Source of the DNA: Bacteroidales bacterium
Lineage (GTDB): Bacteria > Bacteroidota > Bacteroidia > Bacteroidales > PWNQ01
Direction: 5' to 3'
Assembly (NCBI GenBank): GCA_003557725.1
Contig: PWNQ01000120.1
Location: forward strand, 1 to 40,510
Length of the DNA stretch: 40,510 nt
The position numbers were made by a program, and so were the translations under genes. A model generated the notes under the pieces. That model did not search any database and had not been told where the DNA came from. It saw only the letters and a program-made list of their open reading frames with translations. Of this stretch, positions 1 to 8,108 are shown piece by piece; the first letter of the stretch is position 1; each line of letters opens with the position of its first letter.

Positions 1-828
1 AATAAGGCCGAACCGTCATTTTTTGATGTGGAAGCCTCCGGATTGGCCATCCTAAATGCTATGAATGACACTACCAGAGTGCAGCTCAACGAAATGGAAA
101 TCATTATTCCTGAAAACAAGAAGGATGCAAAGAATAGAGATGAAGTGGTTGGTGCTGTTTATGATGAGCTGATCAAAAGGGAAGGTGGCAGAAAGAGATT
201 TAAAGGGAATTGGGGAGGAGTTTCTCTGGGAGCTAATGGGTTTTTAAATACCGATCATGAATTCAACGCCCCACCCCAGGGGTATGATTTTCTTAAGCTC
301 AACGAACAGAAGTCCTTAGTGGTGAATATCAACCTGTTTCAGAAAAATGTGAATCTTATTCGCAATCGTTTTGGGTTGGTTACGGGTTTGGGGTTACAAT
401 ACAATAACTATCGTTTCCAGAGCAACACCGTACTCACTGGAGACAGTGCTCAGATATACGGTTATTTTGATACAGATCCGGATAAGAACTACATTAAAAG
501 CAAGTTGTTGGCCAAGTATATCACCGTTCCTGTTTTACTGGAGTACAATACCGATGGACGCAAGGGTTTTCATATAGGTGCGGGTGCTCAGTTTGCCTGG
601 ATGTATGGCAGCCATAGTAAAATTGTTTATGAGCACGATCGCAGCAGGCAAAAGGTTAAGGATAAGGGGGACTTTCATCTTAGCCCATATAAAGCAGATC
701 TGATGGTACGGGTGGGGTGGAACTGGGTTAACATGTTTGCCACCTATTCCATAACGGAGATGTTCCGTGATGACAAAGGCCCCCGGTTGCATCCCTTCAC
801 CATTGGGATACACCTGGCTTCCTGGTAG
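1..828 (+). CDS. Outer-membrane beta-barrel protein, 5' end outside window
   Basis: The reading frame is already open at base 1 and ends with TAG at 826-828, so the gene starts upstream and about 275 C-terminal residues are visible. The visible start at 28 is a GTG inside the frame and is not a convincing initiator. From about residue 75 on, the protein alternates short hydrophobic/aromatic stretches with polar turns (for example GVSLGANGF, FGLVTGLGLQYNNYRF, GFHIGAGAQFAWMYG) and ends in GIHLASW. This pattern is typical of small Bacteroidota outer-membrane beta-barrels of the PorT/OMP_b-brl type. The first 70 residues are charged and probably periplasmic or a linker. The precise role cannot be told. 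The call rests on strand pattern, not on a recognised catalytic motif. Confidence 0.6.
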   Translation, partial: NKAEPSFFDVEASGLAILNAMNDTTRVQLNEMEIIIPENKKDAKNRDEVVGAVYDELIKREGGRKRFKGNWGGVSLGANGFLNTDHEFNAPPQGYDFLKLNEQKSLVVNINLFQKNVNLIRNRFGLVTGLGLQYNNYRFQSNTVLTGDSAQIYGYFDTDPDKNYIKSKLLAKYITVPVLLEYNTDGRKGFHIGAGAQFAWMYGSHSKIVYEHDRSRQKVKDKGDFHLSPYKADLMVRVGWNWVNMFATYSITEMFRDDKGPRLHPFTIGIHLASW

Positions 829-859
829 GGACAGGGGCTCGGGCTGTTAAAATGGCTTC

Positions 860-905
860 CGGTGTGTGACACAGCGATTACTCGTTGTGTGGCACACCGT
901 TTTTT
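860..905 (+). terminator. Intrinsic terminator after the beta-barrel gene
   Basis: An imperfect 17-base stem (860-876 with 883-899, two internal mismatches and one G-U) has a 6-base loop and is followed by a run of six T at 900-905. It lies about 30 bases after the beta-barrel stop. The T run overlaps the stop codon of the convergent yebC gene. Confidence 0.75.
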
Positions 906-1650
906 ATTCCATCTCTTTCAGGAGCTCATCGGATATTTCCAGGTTATGGAACACATTTTGCACGTCATCATCTTCATCGATCATATCGATAAGTTTGAGT
1001 ACGCTTTTTGCTTTTTCCGGTGGCAGGTCCTTCCGGGTATGAGGTATTCGTTCCAGTTGTGCATTTTCCGGGGTGATTTCCAGCTCTTCCAGCTTTTTCA
1101 GCATATTTCCGAAGTGGTCCCGGGAGGTAGTAATGATAATATTTTCTTCTTCCTGATCCATGTCTTCTGCTCCGGCATCGATGAGTTCCATTTCCAGGTC
1201 ATCCATATCCATTTGCTGGGGTTTAACGATTTGGATCACGCCTTTTTGGTGGAAGAGGTAGCTCAGTGAACCGTTTTTAGCCAGCGATCCGTCCATTTTA
1301 TTAAAGTAGGACCGGATATTTGATACGGTACGTTGCTGGTTATCGGTTGTACAGTCCATATATATGGCGATGCCGTGGGGTGCGTATCCTTCGTAGGTTA
1401 GTTCCAGGTAGTTTTCTGCATCTTTGCTTTCGGCTTTTTTGATGGCCCTGTCCATGTTGTCTTTGGGCATATTTACGCCTTTGGCGTTAGCGATGGCCAG
1501 TCTGAGTCTGGGGTTTCCTTCCGGGTCGTTGCCGCCTTCTTTGACGGCCACGGAGATTTCTTTAACGATGCGGGAGAAGATTTTGGAGCGCCTGGCGTCC
1601 ATAGCGCCTTTTTTGCGTTTGATATTGTTCCATTTGCTGTGTCCGGCCAT
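904..1650 (-). CDS. yebC: YebC/PmpR (TACO1) family regulatory protein
   Basis: The product is 248 residues, the usual length of the family. The N-terminus MAGHSKWNNIKRKKGAMDA is the family signature, followed by the conserved KIFSRIVKEI and a long alpha/beta body. YebC-family proteins act in the cytoplasm. Members were described first as transcriptional regulators and more recently as ribosome-associated factors that help translate difficult (proline-rich) stretches. Which role applies here cannot be told from sequence. The ATG at 1650 is clear. A Bacteroidota-type -7 box (TATCTTTG, 1685 to 1678 on the minus strand) sits just upstream, so the gene is probably transcribed alone. Confidence 0.95.
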   Translation of the reverse strand: MAGHSKWNNIKRKKGAMDARRSKIFSRIVKEISVAVKEGGNDPEGNPRLRLAIANAKGVNMPKDNMDRAIKKAESKDAENYLELTYEGYAPHGIAIYMDCTTDNQQRTVSNIRSYFNKMDGSLAKNGSLSYLFHQKGVIQIVKPQQMDMDDLEMELIDAGAEDMDQEEENIIITTSRDHFGNMLKKLEELEITPENAQLERIPHTRKDLPPEKAKSVLKLIDMIDEDDDVQNVFHNLEISDELLKEME

Positions 1651-1677
1651 AGGGATAAAGGGTTCATTAATCGTTCA

Positions 1678-1685
1678 CAAAGATA
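1678..1685 (-). promoter_or_regulatory. Putative -7 box of yebC
   Basis: TATCTTTG on the minus strand matches the Bacteroidota consensus TAnnTTTG and is 28 bases upstream of the yebC ATG. No clear TTTG box is found at the expected upstream distance. Confidence 0.45.
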
Positions 1686-1730
1686 GGATATTTTGAGGAT
1701 ATTCCCGGGGGTGGTGCGGTTATGCTTATA

Positions 1731-1763
1731 AAAAAGGCTGCCAGTGTGGGGCAGCCTTTTTTT
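1731..1763 (-). terminator. Intrinsic terminator of the methylmalonyl-CoA decarboxylase operon
   Basis: A perfect stem pairs 1731-1742 with 1750-1761, has a 7-base loop and is flanked by A and T runs on both sides. It could therefore work in either direction. It follows the oadB stop by about 20 bases on the minus strand and separates that operon from yebC. Confidence 0.85.
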
Positions 1764-1785
1764 ATTTTGGGCAATTATTTTTATG

Positions 1786-3144
1786 TTATCCCAGGAAGCT
1801 GAGCAGGATACCTGCTGCAACGGCCGATCCGATCACTCCGGACACGTTGGGTGCCATAGCGTGCATAAGCAGGTGGTTGGACGGGTCTGCCAGCAGTCCT
1901 TCGTGCTGAATCACCCGGGCGCTGTCGGGAACGGCCGACACGCCCGCTGCTCCTATCATGGGGTTGATCTTATTTTCCTTTTTCAGGAACAGGTTCATAG
2001 TTTTGGCAAAGGTTAGGCCCCCGGCCGTAGCCACCATAAAGGAGAATGCGCCCAGTACGAAGATAAGCACCGATTCCGGGGTAAGGAACACATCGGCCTG
2101 TGTGGATGCTCCAACGGTAAGTCCCAGCAGTATATTTACGATATCTACCAGGGAATTGCTGGCGGTATTCGCCAGACGGCGCGTTACACCACTTTCTTTG
2201 AGGATGTTTCCAAAGAATAGCATTCCCAGCAGGGGTAGTGCACTGGGGGAGATAAAGGTAGTTAGCAGCAGGCCGATTACCGGGAAGAGGATCTTTTCCA
2301 GTCGTGACACGGCCCGGGGTGGTTTCATACGCATCTTTCGCTCTCTGCGGTTGGTCATCAGCCGGATGATAGGGGGCTGGATCACCGGAACCAGTGCCAT
2401 ATACGAGTAGGCTGCAATGGCGATGGGGCCAATAAGGTTTTTAACTACCACCACTTCTCCGGCGCTGGTAATATATTCGTTGACCCCATTGGCCAGCATG
2501 GAAGAGAGGAAAATGGCCGTAGGGCCGTCTGCGCCGCCGATAATGCCAATAGCACCTGCTTCCGGAGGCAGAAAGCCCAGAGCCAGAGCTCCAAGGAAGG
2601 TTAGAAAAATGCCTATCTGGGAAGCGGCACCCAGTAACATAAGACGAGGATTGGAAATGAGCGAAGAAAAATCGGTCATGGCACCAATGCCTAAAAAGAT
2701 CAATGGGGGATAAATCCCCTCCAGAACACCAAAATACAATATGTTTAACACACTGCCGTCCTCGTAAATGCCCAGTTGCAGGCCTGAATCCAGCATAAAT
2801 GGAATGTTACCTATGATCACTCCCGATCCGATGGGGATCAGCAGCAGCGGTTCATAATTATATCGAATGCCCAGGTAGAGGAAAAACAACCCTACCAGGA
2901 TCATGATCAGGTGGCCTGACTGCAAATTATTGAATCCGGTATAAGACCAGAACGTGGAAAGGCCCCGTGCGGCAGCAGACTTTTCTTCTTTGTCAGCCAT
3001 AGACGGGCCTTCATGTGCAGTAGCAACCTGCTCTGTGGTGTCTGTTTCCAGCTCCCGGCCATCAGCTCCCCCTTTAAACGCGTAGGATACAAAGGCTAAA
3101 ATGGCCAAAAGCGCTATAACGGTTATGAATTTTCTCAATGCCAT
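1786..3144 (-). CDS. oadB: Sodium-translocating decarboxylase, beta subunit (OadB/GcdB/MmdB family)
   Basis: This is the integral membrane subunit that couples decarboxylation of carboxybiotin to Na+ export. The product is 452 residues, rich in hydrophobic helices. It carries the family hallmark GGADGPTAIF at about residues 203-212, whose Asp (about D206) corresponds to the Na+/H+ site Asp of the family. It also has a conserved C-terminal segment, AMAPNVSGVIGSAVAAG. The N-terminus has an extra hydrophobic helix (residues 5-22) and a charged, low-complexity stretch up to about residue 60 before the usual family start. I chose the ATG at 3144, four bases after the BCCP stop (TAA at 3151-3149) and with a GGAG seven bases ahead. 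A TTG at 3162 would overlap BCCP. This is the last gene of the mce-mmdA-oadG-BCCP-oadB operon. Confidence 0.93.
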   Translation of the reverse strand: MALRKFITVIALLAILAFVSYAFKGGADGRELETDTTEQVATAHEGPSMADKEEKSAAARGLSTFWSYTGFNNLQSGHLIMILVGLFFLYLGIRYNYEPLLLIPIGSGVIIGNIPFMLDSGLQLGIYEDGSVLNILYFGVLEGIYPPLIFLGIGAMTDFSSLISNPRLMLLGAASQIGIFLTFLGALALGFLPPEAGAIGIIGGADGPTAIFLSSMLANGVNEYITSAGEVVVVKNLIGPIAIAAYSYMALVPVIQPPIIRLMTNRRERKMRMKPPRAVSRLEKILFPVIGLLLTTFISPSALPLLGMLFFGNILKESGVTRRLANTASNSLVDIVNILLGLTVGASTQADVFLTPESVLIFVLGAFSFMVATAGGLTFAKTMNLFLKKENKINPMIGAAGVSAVPDSARVIQHEGLLADPSNHLLMHAMAPNVSGVIGSAVAAGILLSFLG

Positions 3145-3148
3145 AGTC

Positions 3149-3571
3149 TTACTCCATTTCAATTAATACATCATCCTGAAGAACATTGTCACCCGTAGAT
3201 ACTTTAATATTGGCAATGGTCCCTTCTTTATCTGCCTTAATATTATTTTCCATTTTCATGGCTTCCATGTTTAGCAGGTTCTGCCCAACGGCTATCTTGT
3301 CTCCCTGCTTTACATATATCTCCAGGATGGTTCCCGGCAACGGGGCTCTAACGGAAAAGCTCTGGCCTGAGCTCTTTTGGATCTGATCCGACCCCGCCGG
3401 GGACGGTACTTCCTTACGAACCAACTTTGGCGTCTTGGGTTGCTTGATCTCTTTATGCACTTCTACCTCATAAAGGGTTCCGTTAACTTCAATGGTAGCC
3501 TGATTCGATTCGAAATCCTTGATCTCAACCGAATATTTATTTCCGTTTATGGTAAAATCAAACTCTTTCAT
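3149..3571 (-). CDS. Biotin carboxyl carrier subunit of methylmalonyl-CoA decarboxylase
   Basis: The product is 140 residues. The C-terminal 75 form a biotinyl/lipoyl domain with the biotin-accepting lysine in EAMKMEN (about residue 109). The N-terminal half (MKEFDFTINGNKYSVEI) is the usual small beta domain, joined by a proline/serine-rich linker at about 45-65. The biotin arm carries CO2 from the carboxyltransferase MmdA to the membrane subunit OadB. The gene lies between oadG (91 bases upstream) and oadB (4 bases downstream), as expected for subunits of one complex. It corresponds to MmdC of Veillonella. I left the symbol empty because naming of this subunit varies. Confidence 0.93.
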   Translation of the reverse strand: MKEFDFTINGNKYSVEIKDFESNQATIEVNGTLYEVEVHKEIKQPKTPKLVRKEVPSPAGSDQIQKSSGQSFSVRAPLPGTILEIYVKQGDKIAVGQNLLNMEAMKMENNIKADKEGTIANIKVSTGDNVLQDDVLIEME

Positions 3572-3662
3572 GGCTATTATAAATATTTATTTTTCTGAAT
3601 ATCGCTCACTGACTTATCCGTTCTGCTACAAGTGTTTCCCGGATGAACCCCGGTGGGGCGGA

Positions 3663-4073
3663 TTAAAACCCTTTCCCGGGGTTGTTTCTCATGCCGTATA
3701 TTTTGGAGCTCCATGGGGAGTAGCGTCTGGAGATGGACTGAATAGTAACAATATTGCTCTCCTCATCATGCAATTCATTGAGATGCATATAGATTGCTGT
3801 AGCAATGGCGGCATTAACTTCCCCGGGGGTATTAAACACTTCTGCCCTTTTCCTTTTATCTTTTTCCTTTTTATCTTTTTTCCCGGGGGGCGGCTGTTGT
3901 TTATCGTCCCAAAGGTGCACCCGTACGTCGGTGCGGATGAATCTGGGTAGATAGGTAAACAGCAGCGACAAGGTTACCAGCGACAGGAATACTATTCCAT
4001 AACCTACTATAGCTGTTATGACATCGGCGTTGGTAATCAGGGAGAAGTCAAACTCTACACTGTTAATTATCAT
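3663..4073 (-). CDS. oadG: OadG family membrane-anchor (gamma) subunit
   Basis: The product is 136 residues. One membrane helix lies at about residues 17-43 (DVITAIVGYGIVFLSLVTL region). It is followed by a strongly charged KKDKKEKDKRKR linker and a C-terminal segment (NTPGEVNAAIATAIYMHL) of the kind seen in Bacteroidota OadG proteins. The family joins the carboxyltransferase to the membrane subunit in Na+-pumping decarboxylases. The position directly after mmdA (12 bases) and before BCCP supports the assignment, since sequence conservation in this family is weak. Confidence 0.85.
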   Translation of the reverse strand: MIINSVEFDFSLITNADVITAIVGYGIVFLSLVTLSLLFTYLPRFIRTDVRVHLWDDKQQPPPGKKDKKEKDKRKRAEVFNTPGEVNAAIATAIYMHLNELHDEESNIVTIQSISRRYSPWSSKIYGMRNNPGKGF

Positions 4074-4085
4074 GGCTTTATGCTT

Positions 4086-5645
4086 TTATAAGGGGATGTT
4101 GCCGTGTTTTTTGGGCGGGTTAGTCAGTTTTTTTGTGGACAGCATTTGCAGCCCTCTGATGATACGGAACCGGGTATTGCGGGGTTCAATTACATCGTCG
4201 ATATAGCCAAATTTTGCTGCCCGGTATGGGTTGGCAAACATGTTTTTATACTCTTGTTCTTTTTCCGCCACAAATTTTTCCCGTTCTTTTTCATCATCGA
4301 TTTTGGCGATGTTTCGTCCTTCCAGGATTTCTATGGCGCCTTTGGGGCCCATTACGGCGATTTCTGCTGATGGCCAGGCGTAGTTAAGGTCTCCTCTCAG
4401 TTGTTTACAGCTCATAACGTCGTGCGCTCCGCCGTATGACTTTCTCAGGGTAATGGTAATTTTTGGTACGGTGGCTTCGCCATAGGCATACATAAGCTTA
4501 GCGCCATTGAGGATAATCCCGCCGTATTCCTGTGTAGTGCCTGGCATAAACCCGGGGACATCCACCAGGGTGATTACCGGGATGTTGAAGGCATCGCAGA
4601 AACGAACGAACCGAGCTCCTTTGCGGGAGGCGTCGTTATCCAGTACGCCAGCCAGAAAGTTGGGCTGGTTGGCCACGATACCCACAGAGGCTCCGTTGAA
4701 TCGGGCAAAGCCCACCACCATGTTGCGGGCATAGTTGCAATGTACTTCCATAAACTCGCCGTGGTCAACCACGCTATGAATCACATCTTTAACATTATAT
4801 GGCTTGTTGGGGTTATCCGGAATAAAATAGTTGAGAGAGTCTTCCATGCGTTCGATGGGGTCATTGCACTCTTCCAGGGGGGGCTCTTCCAGATTGTTTT
4901 GCGGAATATAGCTTAAGAGCTTACGAATCAGCATTAGCCCTTCTTCTTCGTCCTCAGCAATAAAATGGGTCACTCCCGATTTGGAGCCGTGCACATTGGG
5001 GCCTCCCAGCTCGTCTACGGTGACGGTCTCGCCCGTCACCGTCTTTACCACTTTGGGGCCGGTAACAAACATGTAGGCATTCTCTTTGGACATGATAGTA
5101 AAGTCGGTAAGCGCCGGGGAATACACCGCACCGCCGGCACAGGGACCGAAAATGGCAGAAATCTGGGGAACAACCCCGGAAGCAAGAATGTTTCGCTCGA
5201 AAATCTCCGCGTAGCCGGCCAGGGAACGAACGCCCTCCTGAATACGGGCCCCACCCGAATCATTAATGCCGATCACGGGAGCACCACTCTTCATGGCCAT
5301 ATCCTGAATCTTACATATCTTCTGGGAAAAGGTCTCGCTTAGAGAACCACCAAATACAGTAAAATCCTGGGAAAATACGTATACCAGACGGTTGTCTATA
5401 GTGCCATAACCCGTAACCACACCATCAGAAAGGAAAGACTTCTTTTCCAAACCGAAATCGTGACAACGGTGAGTGACAAACATGTCAAACTCTTCAAAGC
5501 TCCCTTCGTCCAGTAATAATTCAATACGCTCCCGTGCCGTTAGCTTCCCCTTCTTGTGCTGGGCATCTATACGCTTCTGGCCGCCTCCTAAACGGGCTTC
5601 CTCACGCTTGTTCAATAGTTCCTTAATCTTATCTTCGATTGCCAT
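4086..5645 (-). CDS. mmdA: Methylmalonyl-CoA decarboxylase alpha subunit (carboxyltransferase)
   Basis: The product is 519 residues, the usual length for acyl-CoA carboxyltransferases of the MmdA/PccB type. Visible family segments are [14 protein letters not shown] (N-terminal), [28 protein letters not shown] (acyl-CoA oxyanion region, about 125-140), [16 protein letters not shown] (about 165-180) and [18 protein letters not shown] (biotin-side domain, about 360-380). It moves the carboxyl group from methylmalonyl-CoA to the biotin of BCCP. Alone it could also be read as a propionyl-CoA carboxylase beta subunit. The adjacent oadG and oadB genes and the lack of a biotin carboxylase gene favour the Na+-pumping decarboxylase. 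Confidence 0.93.
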   Translation of the reverse strand: MAIEDKIKELLNKREEARLGGGQKRIDAQHKKGKLTARERIELLLDEGSFEEFDMFVTHRCHDFGLEKKSFLSDGVVTGYGTIDNRLVYVFSQDFTVFGGSLSETFSQKICKIQDMAMKSGAPVIGINDSGGARIQEGVRSLAGYAEIFERNILASGVVPQISAIFGPCAGGAVYSPALTDFTIMSKENAYMFVTGPKVVKTVTGETVTVDELGGPNVHGSKSGVTHFIAEDEEEGLMLIRKLLSYIPQNNLEEPPLEECNDPIERMEDSLNYFIPDNPNKPYNVKDVIHSVVDHGEFMEVHCNYARNMVVGFARFNGASVGIVANQPNFLAGVLDNDASRKGARFVRFCDAFNIPVITLVDVPGFMPGTTQEYGGIILNGAKLMYAYGEATVPKITITLRKSYGGAHDVMSCKQLRGDLNYAWPSAEIAVMGPKGAIEILEGRNIAKIDDEKEREKFVAEKEQEYKNMFANPYRAAKFGYIDDVIEPRNTRFRIIRGLQMLSTKKLTNPPKKHGNIPL

Positions 5646-5680
5646 AATGATTCAAATATTATATATTGAAAAGAAAACAA

Positions 5681-6094
5681 TTATTTATGATCCTTATTGT
5701 CGCAAATCTCTGTGAGAACACCTTGGGTATCACGGGGGTGAAGAAAGCCAATGTTCAACCCTTCCGCCCCTTTCCGGGGTTCTTTATCTATTAATCGAAC
5801 CCCTTTTTCCGAAAGATCCTGAAGCTTCTGCCCTGCATCATCCACAGCAAAGGCAAGATGATGAATGCCAGGGCCTTTCTTGTCGATAAACTTGCCTACC
5901 GGACCGTCTGGGGAGGTGGACTCCAGCAATTCGATCTTGGTGTCTCCTACCTGAAAAAAGGCTGTCTTTACTTTTTGATCTTTGATCTCTTCGATGCCAT
6001 AGCACTCAAGGCCCATAATCTCTTCATAGTATTTTATGCTTTCCTCAAGATTGTTTACGGCAATGCCAATGTGCTCAATATGTGTTGGTTTCAT
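5681..6094 (-). CDS. mce: Methylmalonyl-CoA epimerase
   Basis: The product is 137 residues and of the VOC (glyoxalase) fold with two beta-alpha-beta units. Metal-ligand candidates are His in IEHIGIAV (residue 10), His in GIHHLAFAV (about 81-82) and Glu in VLTEICD (about 130). The enzyme interconverts (R)- and (S)-methylmalonyl-CoA. It links B12-dependent methylmalonyl-CoA mutase (not in the window) to the decarboxylase encoded directly downstream. Together they form the succinate-to-propionate branch used by many fermentative Bacteroidia. It is the first gene of the operon, 35 bases ahead of mmdA. A TACCTTTG promoter box lies 31 bases upstream. Confidence 0.94.
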   Translation of the reverse strand: MKPTHIEHIGIAVNNLEESIKYYEEIMGLECYGIEEIKDQKVKTAFFQVGDTKIELLESTSPDGPVGKFIDKKGPGIHHLAFAVDDAGQKLQDLSEKGVRLIDKEPRKGAEGLNIGFLHPRDTQGVLTEICDNKDHK

Positions 6095-6125
6095 GGGTGT
6101 TGGGGCAATTTTGTTAAAACTTTTG

Positions 6126-6133
6126 CAAAGGTA
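6126..6133 (-). promoter_or_regulatory. Putative -7 box of the mce-mmdA-oadG-BCCP-oadB operon
   Basis: TACCTTTG on the minus strand fits TAnnTTTG, 31 bases ahead of the mce ATG. The TTTG box is not recognisable at 18-20 bases further upstream. Confidence 0.45.
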
Positions 6134-6249
6134 ATGCTTCTTTACATATTTACTTAACCTCTTTTACGAATTTTTATTTTTTAAAAAAGGCGAATAAGGC
6201 GGTTTTTTTGGGTAAGGGGATGGGATTGGCAACGGATTACACGGGATGT

Positions 6250-7959
6250 TTAATAGGGTAATTCCTCCAGGTTCATGCTTTCCTGTATCTCCCAGTTGGC
6301 CCTAACATTGATATCCACAGGATAGTACCACACTTTTTCCGGTTGTTTTTTTGAGAAGTAGTCACCTGTATCCCATTGTCCGTTATGGTTTTCGTCCCGG
6401 ATAACCCGGATGCCATATTTCCCCGGGCTGAGGGGGTCGAAGCGGGCCGATTTTTGGCTGAGGAAGCGGATTTGCTTCACCATCTCCTTATTGGCATCCA
6501 GGAGCTGGACGATATAATTGTGGTTAGTATCTCGTCCGGTTATATCCAGTGTAATGCTTCCATAATTTTCCCGGCCATTTATGTCAAAGTTGTATGTTAT
6601 TGTATCGTTGATCCTTCCGTCCACAAGGGTAATGGCTCCGGGATATATGGTCAGCTGGTACTTGCTGTCGGTTTTCCAGGGAGCGTCTACCCGGATTTCC
6701 TGGTTGCTTACCGGGCAATGTAGTTCCAGGGAAAAGGGGATAGTATCGGTGATGGTGTCGGTGGTTTGGGTGAGTAAAAATCCGGTGGTGTAGGGGTGGC
6801 TGATGGGTGTTGGGGAAGATATTGTTAGGGGTTGGAAGAATGGGATGGTGCCTTGTGTGATATTATTTGAAAATACCGGTTTGCCCTTTTCTTTCTCCGT
6901 CGGGGATACCCGGATGGTATCTATCCAGTGGTACGCGGGGTCGGATAGCAGGAACATGGCTCGTTCTGTTAATGGCTCCCGGAAATACAGGGTTGCTTTA
7001 TGCTTTTGCAGGCTCAATAGGGTGTCCGGCTCTGGCAGATGGGGGGTGGTGAGGTGCAGCCGGCGTGGAGGGAATCGAAAGGTGAAATCATAAACATAGG
7101 GGTTGAGGGCCTCTGATTTTTCAACTCGCTGTACGCTGTCAGTTTCCTGAAAAAACCGTAGCGTCAGGCTTCCCTCTCCGGGGTGGCCGGTCAACAGGGT
7201 GTCCTCAGGGGGATCGTGAGGTAAAGTGTCTGACGGCAGGGAATCACTGGTTAGTGTATCCATGACCGGGGGGAGGTGTGGGGAGACCAGGGTGTCTGAA
7301 AAGGCTATTCGCTCGGTGGGCAGGTCGTACAGGTAATTATTGTTTTCATCCTGTAGGCCGAACAACCGATAACCGCCCGGGGCCAGGTTTTCAAAATGAA
7401 AATGTCCCTGGTCGTTGGTCTTGGCCACATAAAATGGGCGCCTTATCAGGGGAAGGGAGTCATGGTCCTCTTTATATAGCATGATCACCCGGCCCTCTTC
7501 TGTTTCATGTGTAAGGGCATCATGGGAGGTGCCGGAAAGCATCATCGAATCAACATAATCTCCGGTGGAAAACGTATACCGGTAGTTGGATATCTCGTTG
7601 CCTTCGGTGATATCAGCGATGGAGCTGCCAAAATATATATTGTAGGTGGTATTGGGTTCCAGCTTTCCGGTAATATGGAAAACCACCGATTTTCCCCGGA
7701 TATCAAAGCGGGGTTGTTCTTCCATGGGGGGAGAGATGAGTACCTTTTGCCGGATATTGGAAAAGCGGATAAACTCATTAAACGTAATCTCCACCCTTTG
7801 CGGCTTGAAATTTACCGATCCGTTGGGAGGAGAGCAGCTCACCACTTCCGGAGGGGCTTTATCCCGCGGACCTCCCGAAGGGGGCACCATATTAGCACAT
7901 GAGCTGAGAAGCAAAGCAATAAAGAAAATCAATGATAAGAATGGCAGCCTGTCTTTCAT
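6250..7959 (-). CDS. Ig-like domain (Big_5) lipoprotein of unknown function
   Basis: The product is 569 residues. A lipoprotein signal peptide is visible at residues 1-21 with lipobox LLSSC, so the mature protein begins with a lipidated Cys and is probably outer-membrane anchored. It opens with PPSGGPRDKAPPEV and then a Big_5/SbsA-like Ig module (residues 35-130; VEITFNEFIRFSN, then KLEPNTTYNIYFGSSIADITEGN). The middle includes a carboxypeptidase-regulatory-like beta sandwich (NDQGHFHFENLAPGGYRLFGLQDENNNYLYD) and a Pro/Thr/Ser-rich linker at about 215-260. A second similar module is near the end (GKYGIRVIRDENHNGQWD). Such proteins are common and uncharacterised in Bacteroidota. It is probably transcribed alone from a TACCTTTG box 29 bases upstream. 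Confidence 0.8.
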   Translation of the reverse strand: MKDRLPFLSLIFFIALLLSSCANMVPPSGGPRDKAPPEVVSCSPPNGSVNFKPQRVEITFNEFIRFSNIRQKVLISPPMEEQPRFDIRGKSVVFHITGKLEPNTTYNIYFGSSIADITEGNEISNYRYTFSTGDYVDSMMLSGTSHDALTHETEEGRVIMLYKEDHDSLPLIRRPFYVAKTNDQGHFHFENLAPGGYRLFGLQDENNNYLYDLPTERIAFSDTLVSPHLPPVMDTLTSDSLPSDTLPHDPPEDTLLTGHPGEGSLTLRFFQETDSVQRVEKSEALNPYVYDFTFRFPPRRLHLTTPHLPEPDTLLSLQKHKATLYFREPLTERAMFLLSDPAYHWIDTIRVSPTEKEKGKPVFSNNITQGTIPFFQPLTISSPTPISHPYTTGFLLTQTTDTITDTIPFSLELHCPVSNQEIRVDAPWKTDSKYQLTIYPGAITLVDGRINDTITYNFDINGRENYGSITLDITGRDTNHNYIVQLLDANKEMVKQIRFLSQKSARFDPLSPGKYGIRVIRDENHNGQWDTGDYFSKKQPEKVWYYPVDINVRANWEIQESMNLEELPY

Positions 7960-7987
7960 GGCGGTATGGACTACTTTTTTACAAGTG

Positions 7988-7995
7988 CAAAGGTA
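7988..7995 (-). promoter_or_regulatory. Putative -7 box of the Ig-like lipoprotein gene
   Basis: TACCTTTG on the minus strand, followed by GCAC, 29 bases before the ATG at 7959. It matches the -7 box seen upstream of mce. Confidence 0.45.
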
Positions 7996-8082
7996 TGGTT
8001 TATTGCAGAAGTGCGGGGCAATAATTGAAAAACAAAAGTGTGTATTTCAGACCGGACTTCCCTGTGGGTCCATTAACTATTG

Positions 8083-8090
8083 TATATTTG
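8083..8090 (+). promoter_or_regulatory. Putative -7 box of the M1 peptidase operon
   Basis: TATATTTG fits TAnnTTTG. It places transcription start near 8097, downstream of the earliest possible in-frame start (8025). This supports translation from the ATG at 8109. Confidence 0.5.
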
Positions 8091-8108
8091 GGGGCTAAAT
8101 TCTGTATT

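Noticed and set aside
3145-3162. TTG start of oadB inside the BCCP gene
   Set aside because: The ATG at 3144 has a GGAG ribosome-binding sequence and lies just after the BCCP stop.
8025-8108. Upstream start of the M1 peptidase
   Set aside because: It lies ahead of the predicted transcription start and would place 28 residues before a clean signal peptide.
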